Origin: Planctomycetota bacterium
GTDB taxonomy: Bacteria > Planctomycetota > SZUA-567 > H5-PLA8
Assembly: GCA_015075375.1 (NCBI GenBank)
Contig: JABTUM010000002.1
Span: 529,393-593,392, forward strand
Reading direction: 5' to 3'
DNA: 64,000 nucleotides
Part shown: in pieces, positions 1 to 6,536 of the stretch
Position numbering within the stretch: the first letter of the stretch is position 1
Layout of the letters: each line of letters starts with the position of its first letter
Program-made: the position numbers and the translations under genes
Notes under the pieces: model-generated
Told to the model about the DNA's origin: nothing
What the model saw: the letters and a program-made list of their open reading frames with translations, nothing else
Databases searched by the model: none

Positions 1-282
1 CCGACCGAAGCCGAGCGGCGCGACGCGGAAGGGCTTTTGATGCGCTACGCGGCGAGCCATGCCGCAACGCCCAAGACGGTATTCCGGGCGCTGGTGTGCA
101 TCGGCGATTGTCGGCTTACTGACCGGCGCTGGCGGGATGCCTTCGAGTTATTCGACGCGGCGCGGGAGTTGTTGAGCTTCCTTGACGCGCAAGAGCCGTT
201 CACGACCGTCTTGACGGACCGGCTTTCGACTGTGGCGCGTGAACTGGAGCGCGAACGCGGCGACCAAGCCGCCATGAACTGA
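1..282 (+). CDS. Hypothetical protein, 5' end outside the window
   Basis: The reading frame is open from the first base and stops with TGA at 280-282, giving at least 93 codons, so the true start lies left of the window. An internal TTG/ATG at 37-42 could be a start, but no ribosome binding site is visible there. The product is small, charged and probably helical, with WRDAFELFDAARELL-type segments. I recognise no domain. It lies inside the DNA that ends at the tRNA-Ala fragment, so it is probably cargo of an integrated element. Function unknown. Confidence 0.5.
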   Translation, partial: PTEAERRDAEGLLMRYAASHAATPKTVFRALVCIGDCRLTDRRWRDAFELFDAARELLSFLDAQEPFTTVLTDRLSTVARELERERGDQAAMN

Positions 283-386
283 GCCCCTACCGCATCGCGC
301 GAGGCGTCCTAAAGCCCCTTGCCCGATGCTCCCCATTTTCGAGCTGCGCCGCTGGGTACCTCCGCACCCGGCTGGCTGCGAGGGGA

Positions 387-420
387 AGCCCCCGGACTGG
401 CGTTCGGGGGCTTTCTCGTT
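387..420 (+). terminator. Rho-independent terminator 1 of the element
   Basis: AGCCCCCG (387-394) pairs perfectly with CGGGGGCT (405-412) around a 10-base loop, followed by TTCTCGTTTT. It lies about 105 bases after the partial gene's stop and probably ends its transcript. Confidence 0.6.
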
Positions 421-480
421 TTCGAGCGTACCCGCACCATCCGGTGCGCGCCGTGCCTTCCGAAACGCCCGGCACGGCAG

Positions 481-516
481 AGCCCCTAGCCTTGTGGCTG
501 GGGGCTTTCTCTTTCG
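481..516 (+). terminator. Rho-independent terminator 2 of the element
   Basis: An 11-bp stem (481-491 with 496-506, one G-T pair) has a 4-base loop and the tail TTCTCTTTC. The 3' arm and tail (GGGGGCTTTCTC) repeat those of the terminator 95 bases upstream, so the two are probably related copies. Confidence 0.6.
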
Positions 517-599
517 CGCACCGTTGGCGCTGGCGGGGCTTTCGAGGCGTCGGCGGTATGAAGTGACGGGCGGCGCGGAAAGTCGCGTGAGGTTGCTTT

Positions 600-777
600 G
601 ATACGCTTGGCAGCAGACCCCCGACCGCCTGCATGATACGCGCCGCGCTCAATAAGAATCGAAACCCTCGACCTATTGAGAAGCGTGCATGGTTACTGCT
701 TTGTGCTGAATCGTCGCCAGCAGGTCAACGGCTTCATAGTGGATACGCGGCTTAAAGGCGGTCGTATCTTCGATACG
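600..777. repeat. GATACG repeats, possible integrase or excisionase arm sites
   Basis: GATACGC occurs at 600-606, 635-641 and 742-748, and GATACG at 772-777. An inverted copy, CGTATC, at 763-768 forms a 6-bp hairpin with the last one. Five copies of a hexamer within 180 bases is far above chance, and they end about 105 bases from the att core. Short repeats beside a core are typical of arm-type sites of tyrosine recombinases. That reading is inference. Confidence 0.4.
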
Positions 778-883
778 TTATGGGGTGCGCCTGCGGTTAA
801 TTCAGGATTATTCTTGCAAAGAATGCAAACGCGCGTACCTTACCCTGTAAGGGTTTGCGGCTTTTGAGCTTAGCCTAGGGCGG

Positions 884-928
884 ATGGCATGCAGGAGGTC
901 AGGGGTTCGAACCCCCTCAGCTCCACCA
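884..928 (+). tRNA. 3' half of tRNA-Ala(GGC), putative attachment site (attR)
   Basis: From the anticodon loop ATGGCAT (884-890, anticodon GGC) to the encoded CCA (926-928) the sequence reads as a normal tRNA-Ala: 3' anticodon strand GCAGG, variable loop AGGTC, T-arm AGGGG-TTCGAAC-CCCCT, acceptor strand CAGCTCC, A, CCA. The 5' half is missing. The bases before the loop (GGCGG, 879-883) cannot pair with GCAGG, and no D-arm or GGAGCTG/GGGGCTG acceptor strand precedes it. Tyrosine-recombinase elements commonly cross over in the anticodon loop and leave exactly such a half copy. The intact tRNA should be at the other end of the element, left of this window. Confidence 0.75.
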
Positions 929-945
929 TTTTAATTCCTTATCGG

Positions 946-975
946 CGGGGACCCTTGCGGTCCCCGTTTTCTTTT
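946..975 (+). terminator. Terminator of the tRNA-Ala locus
   Basis: CGGGGACC (946-953) pairs with GGTCCCCG (959-966) around a 5-base loop, followed by TTTTCTTTT. It lies 18 bases after the CCA end and is probably the native tRNA terminator. Confidence 0.8.
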
Positions 976-1044
976 GATTAGGCGGAAGGCTGAAGCGTCT
1001 ATTCGACGAGGCATTTCCCAATTCGGACACAGGAGATCGATGTC

Positions 1045-1833
1045 ATGCGTAAGGCCACGTGCTTGCTGGCGGCGGTGCTGGTCGTGGGGCTTTTCGCGCG
1101 GGAGTTGCGCGCGGCGGACGAAGGCGGCCTCGCGCAGTGGATGGCCGACTTTGCCGGAAACGACGCGGTCAAGCAGGAGGCCGCGGTCGAGTCGTTGCTC
1201 GAACATGCGGCTCAGGCCAAGCCTGCGATCGAGGAGGCGATCAAGAAGTCCGAAGACGCCGGCTTGCGCGCGCGCTATCAGGGCGTGCTCGACCGCATGA
1301 CGCAGGTCACCGCGACGCTCGAAACCACGCTCGGGCCGATTCATGTGAAGCTCTTCGCTTCTCAAACGCCGCTCACCTGCGCCAATTTCATCAACCTGGC
1401 GCGGCGGGGCTTTTACGACGGGCTGGCATTCCATCGCGTCATCGACAACTTCATGATCCAGGGCGGCTGTCCGGAAGGCAACGGCATGGGCACGCCGGGC
1501 TATTCGTTCGAGGACGAGATCGTCGCCGACTTGAAGCACGCCAAACCCGGCACGCTCTCCATGGCCAACGCGGGCAAATCGACCAACGGGAGCCAGTTCT
1601 TCATCACGCATATCCCGACGGGCTGGCTGGACGGGAAGCACACCGTCTTCGGCGAGGTGCTCAACAAGGCCGATATGGATGTGGTCAACCGGATTCAGAA
1701 GGGGCACAAGATCGTTCGCGTGCGCATCTTCGGGGACACCTCGGCGCTCGAGGAGCAGACCAAAGACCGCATCGCGAAGTTCAACGCGGCGCTCGACAAG
1801 AACTTCGGGCACAAGCTCAAGCCGGTGAAGTAG
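1045..1833 (+). CDS. Secreted peptidyl-prolyl cis-trans isomerase, cyclophilin type
   Basis: This 262-residue protein should catalyse proline cis-trans isomerisation outside the cytoplasm. Residues 1-23 are a signal peptide ending LRA-A. A helical, charged stretch (about 25-85) precedes a cyclophilin domain (about 88-235). The active-site block FHRVIDNFMIQGG (129-141, catalytic Arg130) is intact, as are GSQFFIT (172-178) and WLDGKHTVFGEV (184-195). A basic tail follows. The ATG has AGGAG 10 bases upstream. It is the first chromosomal gene after the tRNA fragment and converges with the phosphatase gene, with only 3 bases between the two stops and no terminator. The N-terminal helical stretch is extra to the minimal fold and may be a dimerisation or chaperone arm (inference). 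Confidence 0.92.
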   Translation: MRKATCLLAAVLVVGLFARELRAADEGGLAQWMADFAGNDAVKQEAAVESLLEHAAQAKPAIEEAIKKSEDAGLRARYQGVLDRMTQVTATLETTLGPIHVKLFASQTPLTCANFINLARRGFYDGLAFHRVIDNFMIQGGCPEGNGMGTPGYSFEDEIVADLKHAKPGTLSMANAGKSTNGSQFFITHIPTGWLDGKHTVFGEVLNKADMDVVNRIQKGHKIVRVRIFGDTSALEEQTKDRIAKFNAALDKNFGHKLKPVK

Positions 1834-1836
1834 GCT

Positions 1837-2478
1837 TTACAGGATCACCTGCCGCAGCGCCGCGAAGTCGGAGACTTCGTGGCGCGGCTGCAGCGCACGC
1901 AGCGTGGCCGGATCGCCCAGCCCGTAGCTGACGTAGCAGAAGGCCAGCCCGGCGTTGCGCGCGCTCTCCCCGTCGGCAGGCCCGTCGCCCACCATCAGCG
2001 CCTCTCCGCTTGCCCACCCCAGTTCTCCCAGCGCGAAACGCAGCGGCGCAGGATCCGGCTTCAAGCCCAGCGGGTTATCGCCTCCTACCACGACCGGCAG
2101 ATACGGCGCGAGGTGCAATGCCTTCAAGAGCGCCACGGCGCTTGAACCGGGCTTGTTGGTCACCACGCCCATGCGGCAGCCGGCGGCATGCAGCGCCGCC
2201 AGCGTCTCCGGCACGCCGGGGTAGGGGCGCGTCAGGTCGGCCATATGCGCGGCATAGTGAGCCAGGTAGCTGGCCAATGCTTGCTCGCGTTCGGCAGGCT
2301 GCTCAAACGCACGTTCGATCAGCTTGTGCACCCCGTCGCCGACGAAGCGGCGCACCAGCGTGATCGGGTGCGGCGGGTGGCCGAACTCGGCGCGCGCCTT
2401 ATTTAGAGCTGCGGCGATATCGCCAACCGAATCGATCAGCGTCCCGTCGAGGTCGAAAAGCACATAGGGATAGCGCAT
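1837..2478 (-). CDS. gph: HAD phosphatase, phosphoglycolate phosphatase-like
   Basis: This 213-residue cytoplasmic HAD hydrolase is of the phosphoglycolate phosphatase type. Motif I is DLDGTLID near residue 9, with nucleophile Asp9 and acid/base Asp11. Then come a helical cap (about 18-80), motif II VVTNKPGSS, and motif IV VGDGPADGESARNAG. In the family the enzyme detoxifies 2-phosphoglycolate from DNA repair or oxygenase reactions, but other small phosphate esters are possible substrates. The ATG has no Shine-Dalgarno. TATCAT lies only 6 bases upstream (2485-2490, minus strand), so the mRNA may be leaderless. Confidence 0.85.
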   Translation of the reverse strand: MRYPYVLFDLDGTLIDSVGDIAAALNKARAEFGHPPHPITLVRRFVGDGVHKLIERAFEQPAEREQALASYLAHYAAHMADLTRPYPGVPETLAALHAAGCRMGVVTNKPGSSAVALLKALHLAPYLPVVVGGDNPLGLKPDPAPLRFALGELGWASGEALMVGDGPADGESARNAGLAFCYVSYGLGDPATLRALQPRHEVSDFAALRQVIL

Positions 2479-2641
2479 CCCCGGATGATACCGAATCTCC
2501 GCCCCAAAAACCCGGCACGCGTGGGTTTTTCGCTCTCAAGCGCCTCCTTTAGTGGGCCGATTCCTATAAGACCGGCGCTCGTGCCGAAGGCCGGGGAGAT
2601 CTGCTGCTCTGCGCGCCCCCACGCGAAGGAACCTTACCCCC

Positions 2642-4501
2642 ATGCCGTCGAACCGAAAACTCCCTGTGATTCTATCTCTAGGCGCAGCCGCGCTTTGCGG
2701 GCCGTGGGCGTGGGGCGGCGAGGCCGAAGGCCGGCTCGTCGCCAGCGCCCCCAGTACGCCCATCGCGCCGGTGTACGACCGCGCGCCGCGCGAACGGACG
2801 CCCGCCGTCCAGCCGTTGTCGGCCGCGCCGGCCGTACGCGAACCCTTCCCGGAACCGATGTGGGGCCAGGTGAGTGCCGGGCAGGTCAACGTGCGCACGG
2901 GACCCAGTACCGATTACGGCATTCTGGTGACGCTCAGCGGCGGCGATTACATTCACGCCTACGCGCGCCAAGGATCCTGGCTTGAGATCGATTGGCCCGA
3001 CGCATCGCCGGCCTGGATTTCCAAGTCGTTCGTGGACACGGACGGAACCGTAACGGGCGACCGGGTGCGCATTCGCGCGCGCGGGACGCTCCAGGCGCCG
3101 GTCCTGCGCGAAGCGCAACGCGGCGAACGCGTCCGCGTCTTGGGCGAAGCCGGGGATTGGTTCAAGATCGCGCCGCCCGAAGGCGCCCGTGCGTACATTC
3201 ACGCCAAGTACACCGTGCTGGGCGTGCAAGGTCCGGCTTCGAGTTCCCCAGCGGCTGCGCCCGCCGTGGCGGCGGCGCCCGTGGCTTCGGCCGCGCCGAT
3301 TCAAGTGCAGCCGACGGTCGCACCTGTGGCCGCACCCACGCCCGCGCCCGTTAACCAGCCGCCGCAGCTCAACTTGACCGAATCCGCCGTGGCGGCGCTC
3401 CCGCCCATCGACGAACCGGCCCCGGCGGCGGCTTTGCCGCCCGAGCCCGAAACGGCCGAGCCTATGGCCGCTGCGCTCGAACCGGCTGCGCCGGCTGCGC
3501 CGGCTTTGGAGGCGCCCGCGACGCGGATCGAACCGTCGCCCGCACCGTCTGCGATTCCCGACGCACCCGCTTCGCTTGCCGCCGCGCGCGTTGCCGCGCC
3601 GGAAGTCGTCCCCGCACCGGAACCGGCTCACGTACCGGATCCTGCCGATCCGATCAATCCGGCCGAACCCGCCGCAGCGGTTCCGGCTCCCGCGCCCAGC
3701 GCCGAAGAAGCACCGGCGGCGCTGCCGGAACCGGCCATCGCCGCAGCACCCGCACCAGAATCCCAGGCGGCCCCCGCGCCTGTCGTGGAGGCTTCCGCGC
3801 CGTTGAGCGCCCCGGTCCGCCCGCGCCCGGCGCGTGATGTAGACCCCGTCTTCGGGGAACGTCTGCCCAAGCCGCGCGACGTAGCTCCGGAAGAGGAAGC
3901 GAACTGGAACGCCGCGGTCGTCGAACCGGACACGAAGCCCGATCCGAGCCTGTACGCCGAACCGGCCGAAGGCGAACGCGAAGGCGGCCTGATTCAGAAG
4001 GTGCAGGGCGCCGCTTCCACCGTCGGGTCGGCCTTCAAGAGCGCCGGGCATGAAGTGGCCGAATGGACCACCGGAACCGTCTCGAACGTGACTCCGGTCG
4101 TGACCGAGAACGTCAAGAAGGGCGCGGGCGTCGTTGCCGAGAGCGGCGCGTCCGCCGGGCAGACGGTGGCCGGTGGCGTGACCAGCGGCTACACGAAGAC
4201 CAAGGAGTTGGTCATCGGCACGCCCAAGCGCGCGAATCCGGATGGCCCGGAAGCGCCGGTCGCCGCCGAGTCGGTCCGCACCGCTTCCGGCACGCTGGAA
4301 GGGATGCCGCTGGATGCCGCGAGCGGCGCGAGTTTCAAGCTGGTCAAGGACGGCTCGGTGACGTGGTTTCTGGTCCCCGAGCCCGGCGTGCAACTCGAAG
4401 GCTACGCCGGACGGCGCATCGGGGTCGTGGGTTCGTCCGAAACCACCCCTGCGAGCGGCGTGCGCGTGATGAAAGTCAGCAGCGCGTTCACCATGGACTA
4501 A
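2642..4501 (+). CDS. Exported SH3-domain protein with long Pro/Ala-rich linker
   Basis: This 619-residue protein has a signal peptide (1-25, ending WAWGG-E). Two bacterial SH3 (SH3b) modules follow: about 76-133 (GQVNVRTGPSTDYGILVTL) and about 134-193 (GDRVRIRARGTLQAPVLREA). Such modules often bind peptidoglycan stem peptides. Residues about 195-405 are almost only Pro, Ala, Val and Glu, a likely disordered spacer. At about 445-530 come amphipathic repeats rich in Gly, Ala, Val, Thr and Lys (TVGSAFKSAGHEVAEWTTG and similar). A compact C-terminal domain ends the protein. A cell-wall-spanning anchor or sensor is plausible, but no enzymatic motif is seen. A weak AAGGAA precedes the ATG. Confidence 0.75.
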   Translation: MPSNRKLPVILSLGAAALCGPWAWGGEAEGRLVASAPSTPIAPVYDRAPRERTPAVQPLSAAPAVREPFPEPMWGQVSAGQVNVRTGPSTDYGILVTLSGGDYIHAYARQGSWLEIDWPDASPAWISKSFVDTDGTVTGDRVRIRARGTLQAPVLREAQRGERVRVLGEAGDWFKIAPPEGARAYIHAKYTVLGVQGPASSSPAAAPAVAAAPVASAAPIQVQPTVAPVAAPTPAPVNQPPQLNLTESAVAALPPIDEPAPAAALPPEPETAEPMAAALEPAAPAAPALEAPATRIEPSPAPSAIPDAPASLAAARVAAPEVVPAPEPAHVPDPADPINPAEPAAAVPAPAPSAEEAPAALPEPAIAAAPAPESQAAPAPVVEASAPLSAPVRPRPARDVDPVFGERLPKPRDVAPEEEANWNAAVVEPDTKPDPSLYAEPAEGEREGGLIQKVQGAASTVGSAFKSAGHEVAEWTTGTVSNVTPVVTENVKKGAGVVAESGASAGQTVAGGVTSGYTKTKELVIGTPKRANPDGPEAPVAAESVRTASGTLEGMPLDAASGASFKLVKDGSVTWFLVPEPGVQLEGYAGRRIGVVGSSETTPASGVRVMKVSSAFTMD

Positions 4502-4611
4502 GCCTGGCTTGCCGAGGCGGTTGGGGCAGGGCCGTCGTCTTTTCCCTTCTTCCTAAGATCCTCTTTTTTCCGGTGCCGCGCGTTTCACCCATGGCGCAGC
4601 GAGCGGTTGGC

Positions 4612-4641
4612 TTGACGTCCGGCGTTTCGTGGCGGATAGTA
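4612..4641 (+). promoter_or_regulatory. Putative sigma-70-type promoter of asd
   Basis: TTGACG (4612-4617), a 17-base spacer and GATAGT (4635-4640) form a plausible promoter. Transcription would start near 4647, so the hairpin at 4665-4695 would lie inside the asd leader. Confidence 0.35.
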
Positions 4642-4664
4642 GAAGGCCGCAAGCGGTACGGCGC

Positions 4665-4695
4665 CCCGCTTCGTAGAGACGAAGCGGGTTTTTTG
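4665..4695 (+). terminator. Terminator or attenuator in front of asd
   Basis: A perfect 9-bp stem (4665-4673 with 4680-4688, loop TAGAGA) is followed by six T. It lies 160 bases after the SH3 gene and 38 bases before the asd start. Upstream, AAGCGG (4651-4656) is perfectly complementary to CCGCTT (4666-4671) in the stem's 5' arm, so an anti-terminator could form. It is either the SH3 gene's terminator or an attenuator for asd. Confidence 0.65.
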
Positions 4696-4733
4696 TTGGG
4701 ATTCGATTCCCTCGGAGCAAAGGCGGACACGGC

Positions 4734-5849
4734 ATGAGCGGGCAAGCCCCCTCACGGCCCTTGCGAGTGGCGGTGGTTGGAGCCACCGGCATTGCGGGCC
4801 AGCAGTTTCTCGCGGCGTTGGAAAGCCATCCCTGGTTTACGCTGAAACGCTTGGCGGCCAGCGAGCGCAGCGCCGGAAAAACGTACGCGGCGGCGATCAC
4901 CGACAGCGCCAGCGGTGCCACGCGCTGGTATTGCGAGAAACCGTGCTCCAAGGCCTTCCTGGGCCTCAACGTCGAGCGCGCCGACCAGTTGATCCTGGAC
5001 GACATCGACCTCGTCTTCACGGCTTTGGAATCCGACGCCGCCAAGGAAGTCGAGCCCCTCTACGCGAAGAAAGTGCCGGTGGTCAGTACCGCCAGCGCCT
5101 TCCGCTACGAGGAAGATGTTCCGATCTTCCTGCCCGGCGTCAATCCGGACCACGCCAAGCTGATCGAGAAGCAGCGCAAAGCGCGCGGCTTCCAGGGCTT
5201 CATCACCCCCGGCCCCAACTGCACCACGGTGGGCCTGGCTCTCAGCTTAAAGCCGCTCTTCGATGCCTTCGGGGTGCAGAACGTCCTGATGACCAGCATG
5301 CAGGCCGTCAGCGGCGCGGGGCGCAGCCCCGGCGTCCTGGCGCTGGACATCATCGACAACATCGTGCCGTACATCCCCAAGGAAGAAGAGAAGGTCGAGA
5401 AAGAGACGCGCAAGATTCTCGGCACGCTCAAGGACGGTGCGATCCAGCCGGCGAACTTCCGCGTCTCGGCCACCTGCACGCGCGTCAACGTGATCGAAGC
5501 GCACACCGAGTGCGTCAACGTGAGCCTCGGCAAAGCGGCCAGTCTCGATGAGGTCAAGCAAGTCTGGCGGCAGAGCTACGAGGAACTCCGCGGCATGAAG
5601 CTCCCTTCGTGCCCGCAGGAATTGCTGCACTACACCGAAGAACCCTTCCGCCCCCAGCCGCGCCTCGACCGCGACCGCGAAGGCGGCATGACCACCACCC
5701 TCGGACGGCTGCGCGAAGACAGCGTGCTGCCCCACGGGATCAAATACGTTCTGCTCAGCCACAACACCAAGATGGGCGCGGCCAAGGGCGCGATCCTCAC
5801 CGCCGAATGGCTGATCGTGAAGGGCGCGATCAACGCCGGCAGCCGCTAA
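4734..5849 (+). CDS. asd: Aspartate-semialdehyde dehydrogenase
   Basis: This 371-residue enzyme reduces L-aspartyl-4-phosphate to L-aspartate semialdehyde with NADPH, the branch point to lysine/diaminopimelate, methionine and threonine. The Rossmann start is VAVVGATGIAGQQFL (13-27). The nucleophile is Cys163 in PGPNCTTVG. Further on, VNVIEAHTECVNV supplies the active-site His. The insertion pattern and the NCTT motif resemble the archaeal/fungal-type branch more than the short E. coli form. It stands alone, with the attenuator-like hairpin upstream as the only visible control. The start is the first ATG giving the dinucleotide-binding motif at the usual distance. Confidence 0.9.
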   Translation: MSGQAPSRPLRVAVVGATGIAGQQFLAALESHPWFTLKRLAASERSAGKTYAAAITDSASGATRWYCEKPCSKAFLGLNVERADQLILDDIDLVFTALESDAAKEVEPLYAKKVPVVSTASAFRYEEDVPIFLPGVNPDHAKLIEKQRKARGFQGFITPGPNCTTVGLALSLKPLFDAFGVQNVLMTSMQAVSGAGRSPGVLALDIIDNIVPYIPKEEEKVEKETRKILGTLKDGAIQPANFRVSATCTRVNVIEAHTECVNVSLGKAASLDEVKQVWRQSYEELRGMKLPSCPQELLHYTEEPFRPQPRLDRDREGGMTTTLGRLREDSVLPHGIKYVLLSHNTKMGAAKGAILTAEWLIVKGAINAGSR

Positions 5850-5941
5850 GCGGCCGCCGGTACAGGAACGGAGTACCCGCGGCGGGGGCGCAAGCTCCCG
5901 CCGCTTGGTTTTCAGGCTAGGCGATGGATGGGCGCGGCCGA

Positions 5942-6343
5942 TCAGCCGCCGAAGAGGTACAGGAAGCAGTAGGTCAAGAAGCCCGCGCAGAGTACCGAGC
6001 TGACGCCCAGCACCCATAAGCCCGTGGCACCGCGCGCCCAGCGTCCCAGCTTCGACTGCGCTTGCTGAGCGGCCACGACGACATGCGCGAGGCCCGTCTT
6101 TCCGGCCGTCTTGCGCTTGCCACGCCCCCGGCGCAGCGCGAACGCCTTGCGCGTGGACGAATCGGCACTCTGCAACAGCCCCGGCGTATCGATGCGGTTC
6201 CGCCGCCGACGCGTCCGCGACGAATCCGGCTTCCCGCGCAGGTCGTTTACCGTGGAGAGCGCTTCAAACTTCGAGTCCAGCTCCGGTTCGCCCGGCAACA
6301 CGTCGGGCTCCTGAGGCGTAGGTGAGTTCTGAATCATGGCCAT
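5942..6343 (-). CDS. Small basic protein with C-terminal membrane anchor
   Basis: About 133 residues. The frame is open for a further 40 codons upstream, but the MAMIQNS start at 6343 is preferred because AGGAA lies upstream and the extra N-terminus looks like read-through. The N-terminal 45 residues are acidic and Pro-rich, followed by a strongly basic stretch (RTRRRRNR, ALRRGRGKRK), a helical segment, and one hydrophobic segment at the C-terminus (LWVLGVSSVLCAGFLTYCFL). This suggests a tail-anchored membrane protein, perhaps binding nucleic acid or acidic lipid. No family was recognised. Confidence 0.55.
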   Translation of the reverse strand: MAMIQNSPTPQEPDVLPGEPELDSKFEALSTVNDLRGKPDSSRTRRRRNRIDTPGLLQSADSSTRKAFALRRGRGKRKTAGKTGLAHVVVAAQQAQSKLGRWARGATGLWVLGVSSVLCAGFLTYCFLYLFGG

Positions 6344-6467
6344 GACGTCAACGGTTCCTAAACGAGCAATCGCATACCATCTTACTGCACAAGTGCACCA
6401 CGCCAATACGAAACTCTGGAATCCTGTTCGGCGTCCATCTAGATAAACGCCGCACCCGTGCAAAAGT

Positions 6468-6495
6468 ATAATAGATTCCGGATGGAATCTGTAAA
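6468..6495 (-). promoter_or_regulatory. Promoter with an internal dyad operator
   Basis: Read leftward: TTTACA (6495-6490), a 16-base spacer, TATTAT (6473-6468). The spacer is filled by a dyad with perfect 7-base arms AGATTCC and GGAATCT (6473-6479 and 6484-6490). It would transcribe the small membrane-protein gene with a leader of about 120 bases. The placement of the dyad suggests repressor control. Confidence 0.5.
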
Positions 6496-6536
6496 GTAAG
6501 CCCGTTTATGCGGTTAGGTACTTGCTTGGGTGAAGT

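Larger units (their letters stand above)
283..883. other. Gene-poor end of a putative integrated element
   Basis: I see no convincing gene in these 600 bases. The only notable open frame (63 codons, 676-867) lacks a ribosome binding site and recognisable features. The stretch contains two strong terminator hairpins, an 8-bp hairpin (450-457 with 471-478), four direct copies and one inverted copy of GATACG between 600 and 777, and small inverted repeats at 763-777 and near 842-853. This is the kind of non-coding DNA expected beside an integrase attachment site. Confidence 0.5.

Noticed and set aside
676..867. 63-codon frame in the element's end
   Set aside because: No ribosome binding site, no recognised motif, and it overlaps the inverted repeats near the att site.
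840..928. Intact tmRNA (ssrA) or complete tRNA
   Set aside because: The acceptor end CAGCTCCACCA fits tmRNA as well, but the bases before the T-arm match a tRNA-Ala(GGC) anticodon arm, and no 5' partner or tag frame typical of tmRNA was found upstream.
931..1812. 293-codon open frame opposite the cyclophilin gene
   Set aside because: It is the reverse-frame shadow of a clear cyclophilin; its Arg/Ala/His-rich product has no family features. The same applies to the many long antisense frames across this high-GC window, for example 2678-4393, 9484-11130, 38729-41695 and 57910-61290.
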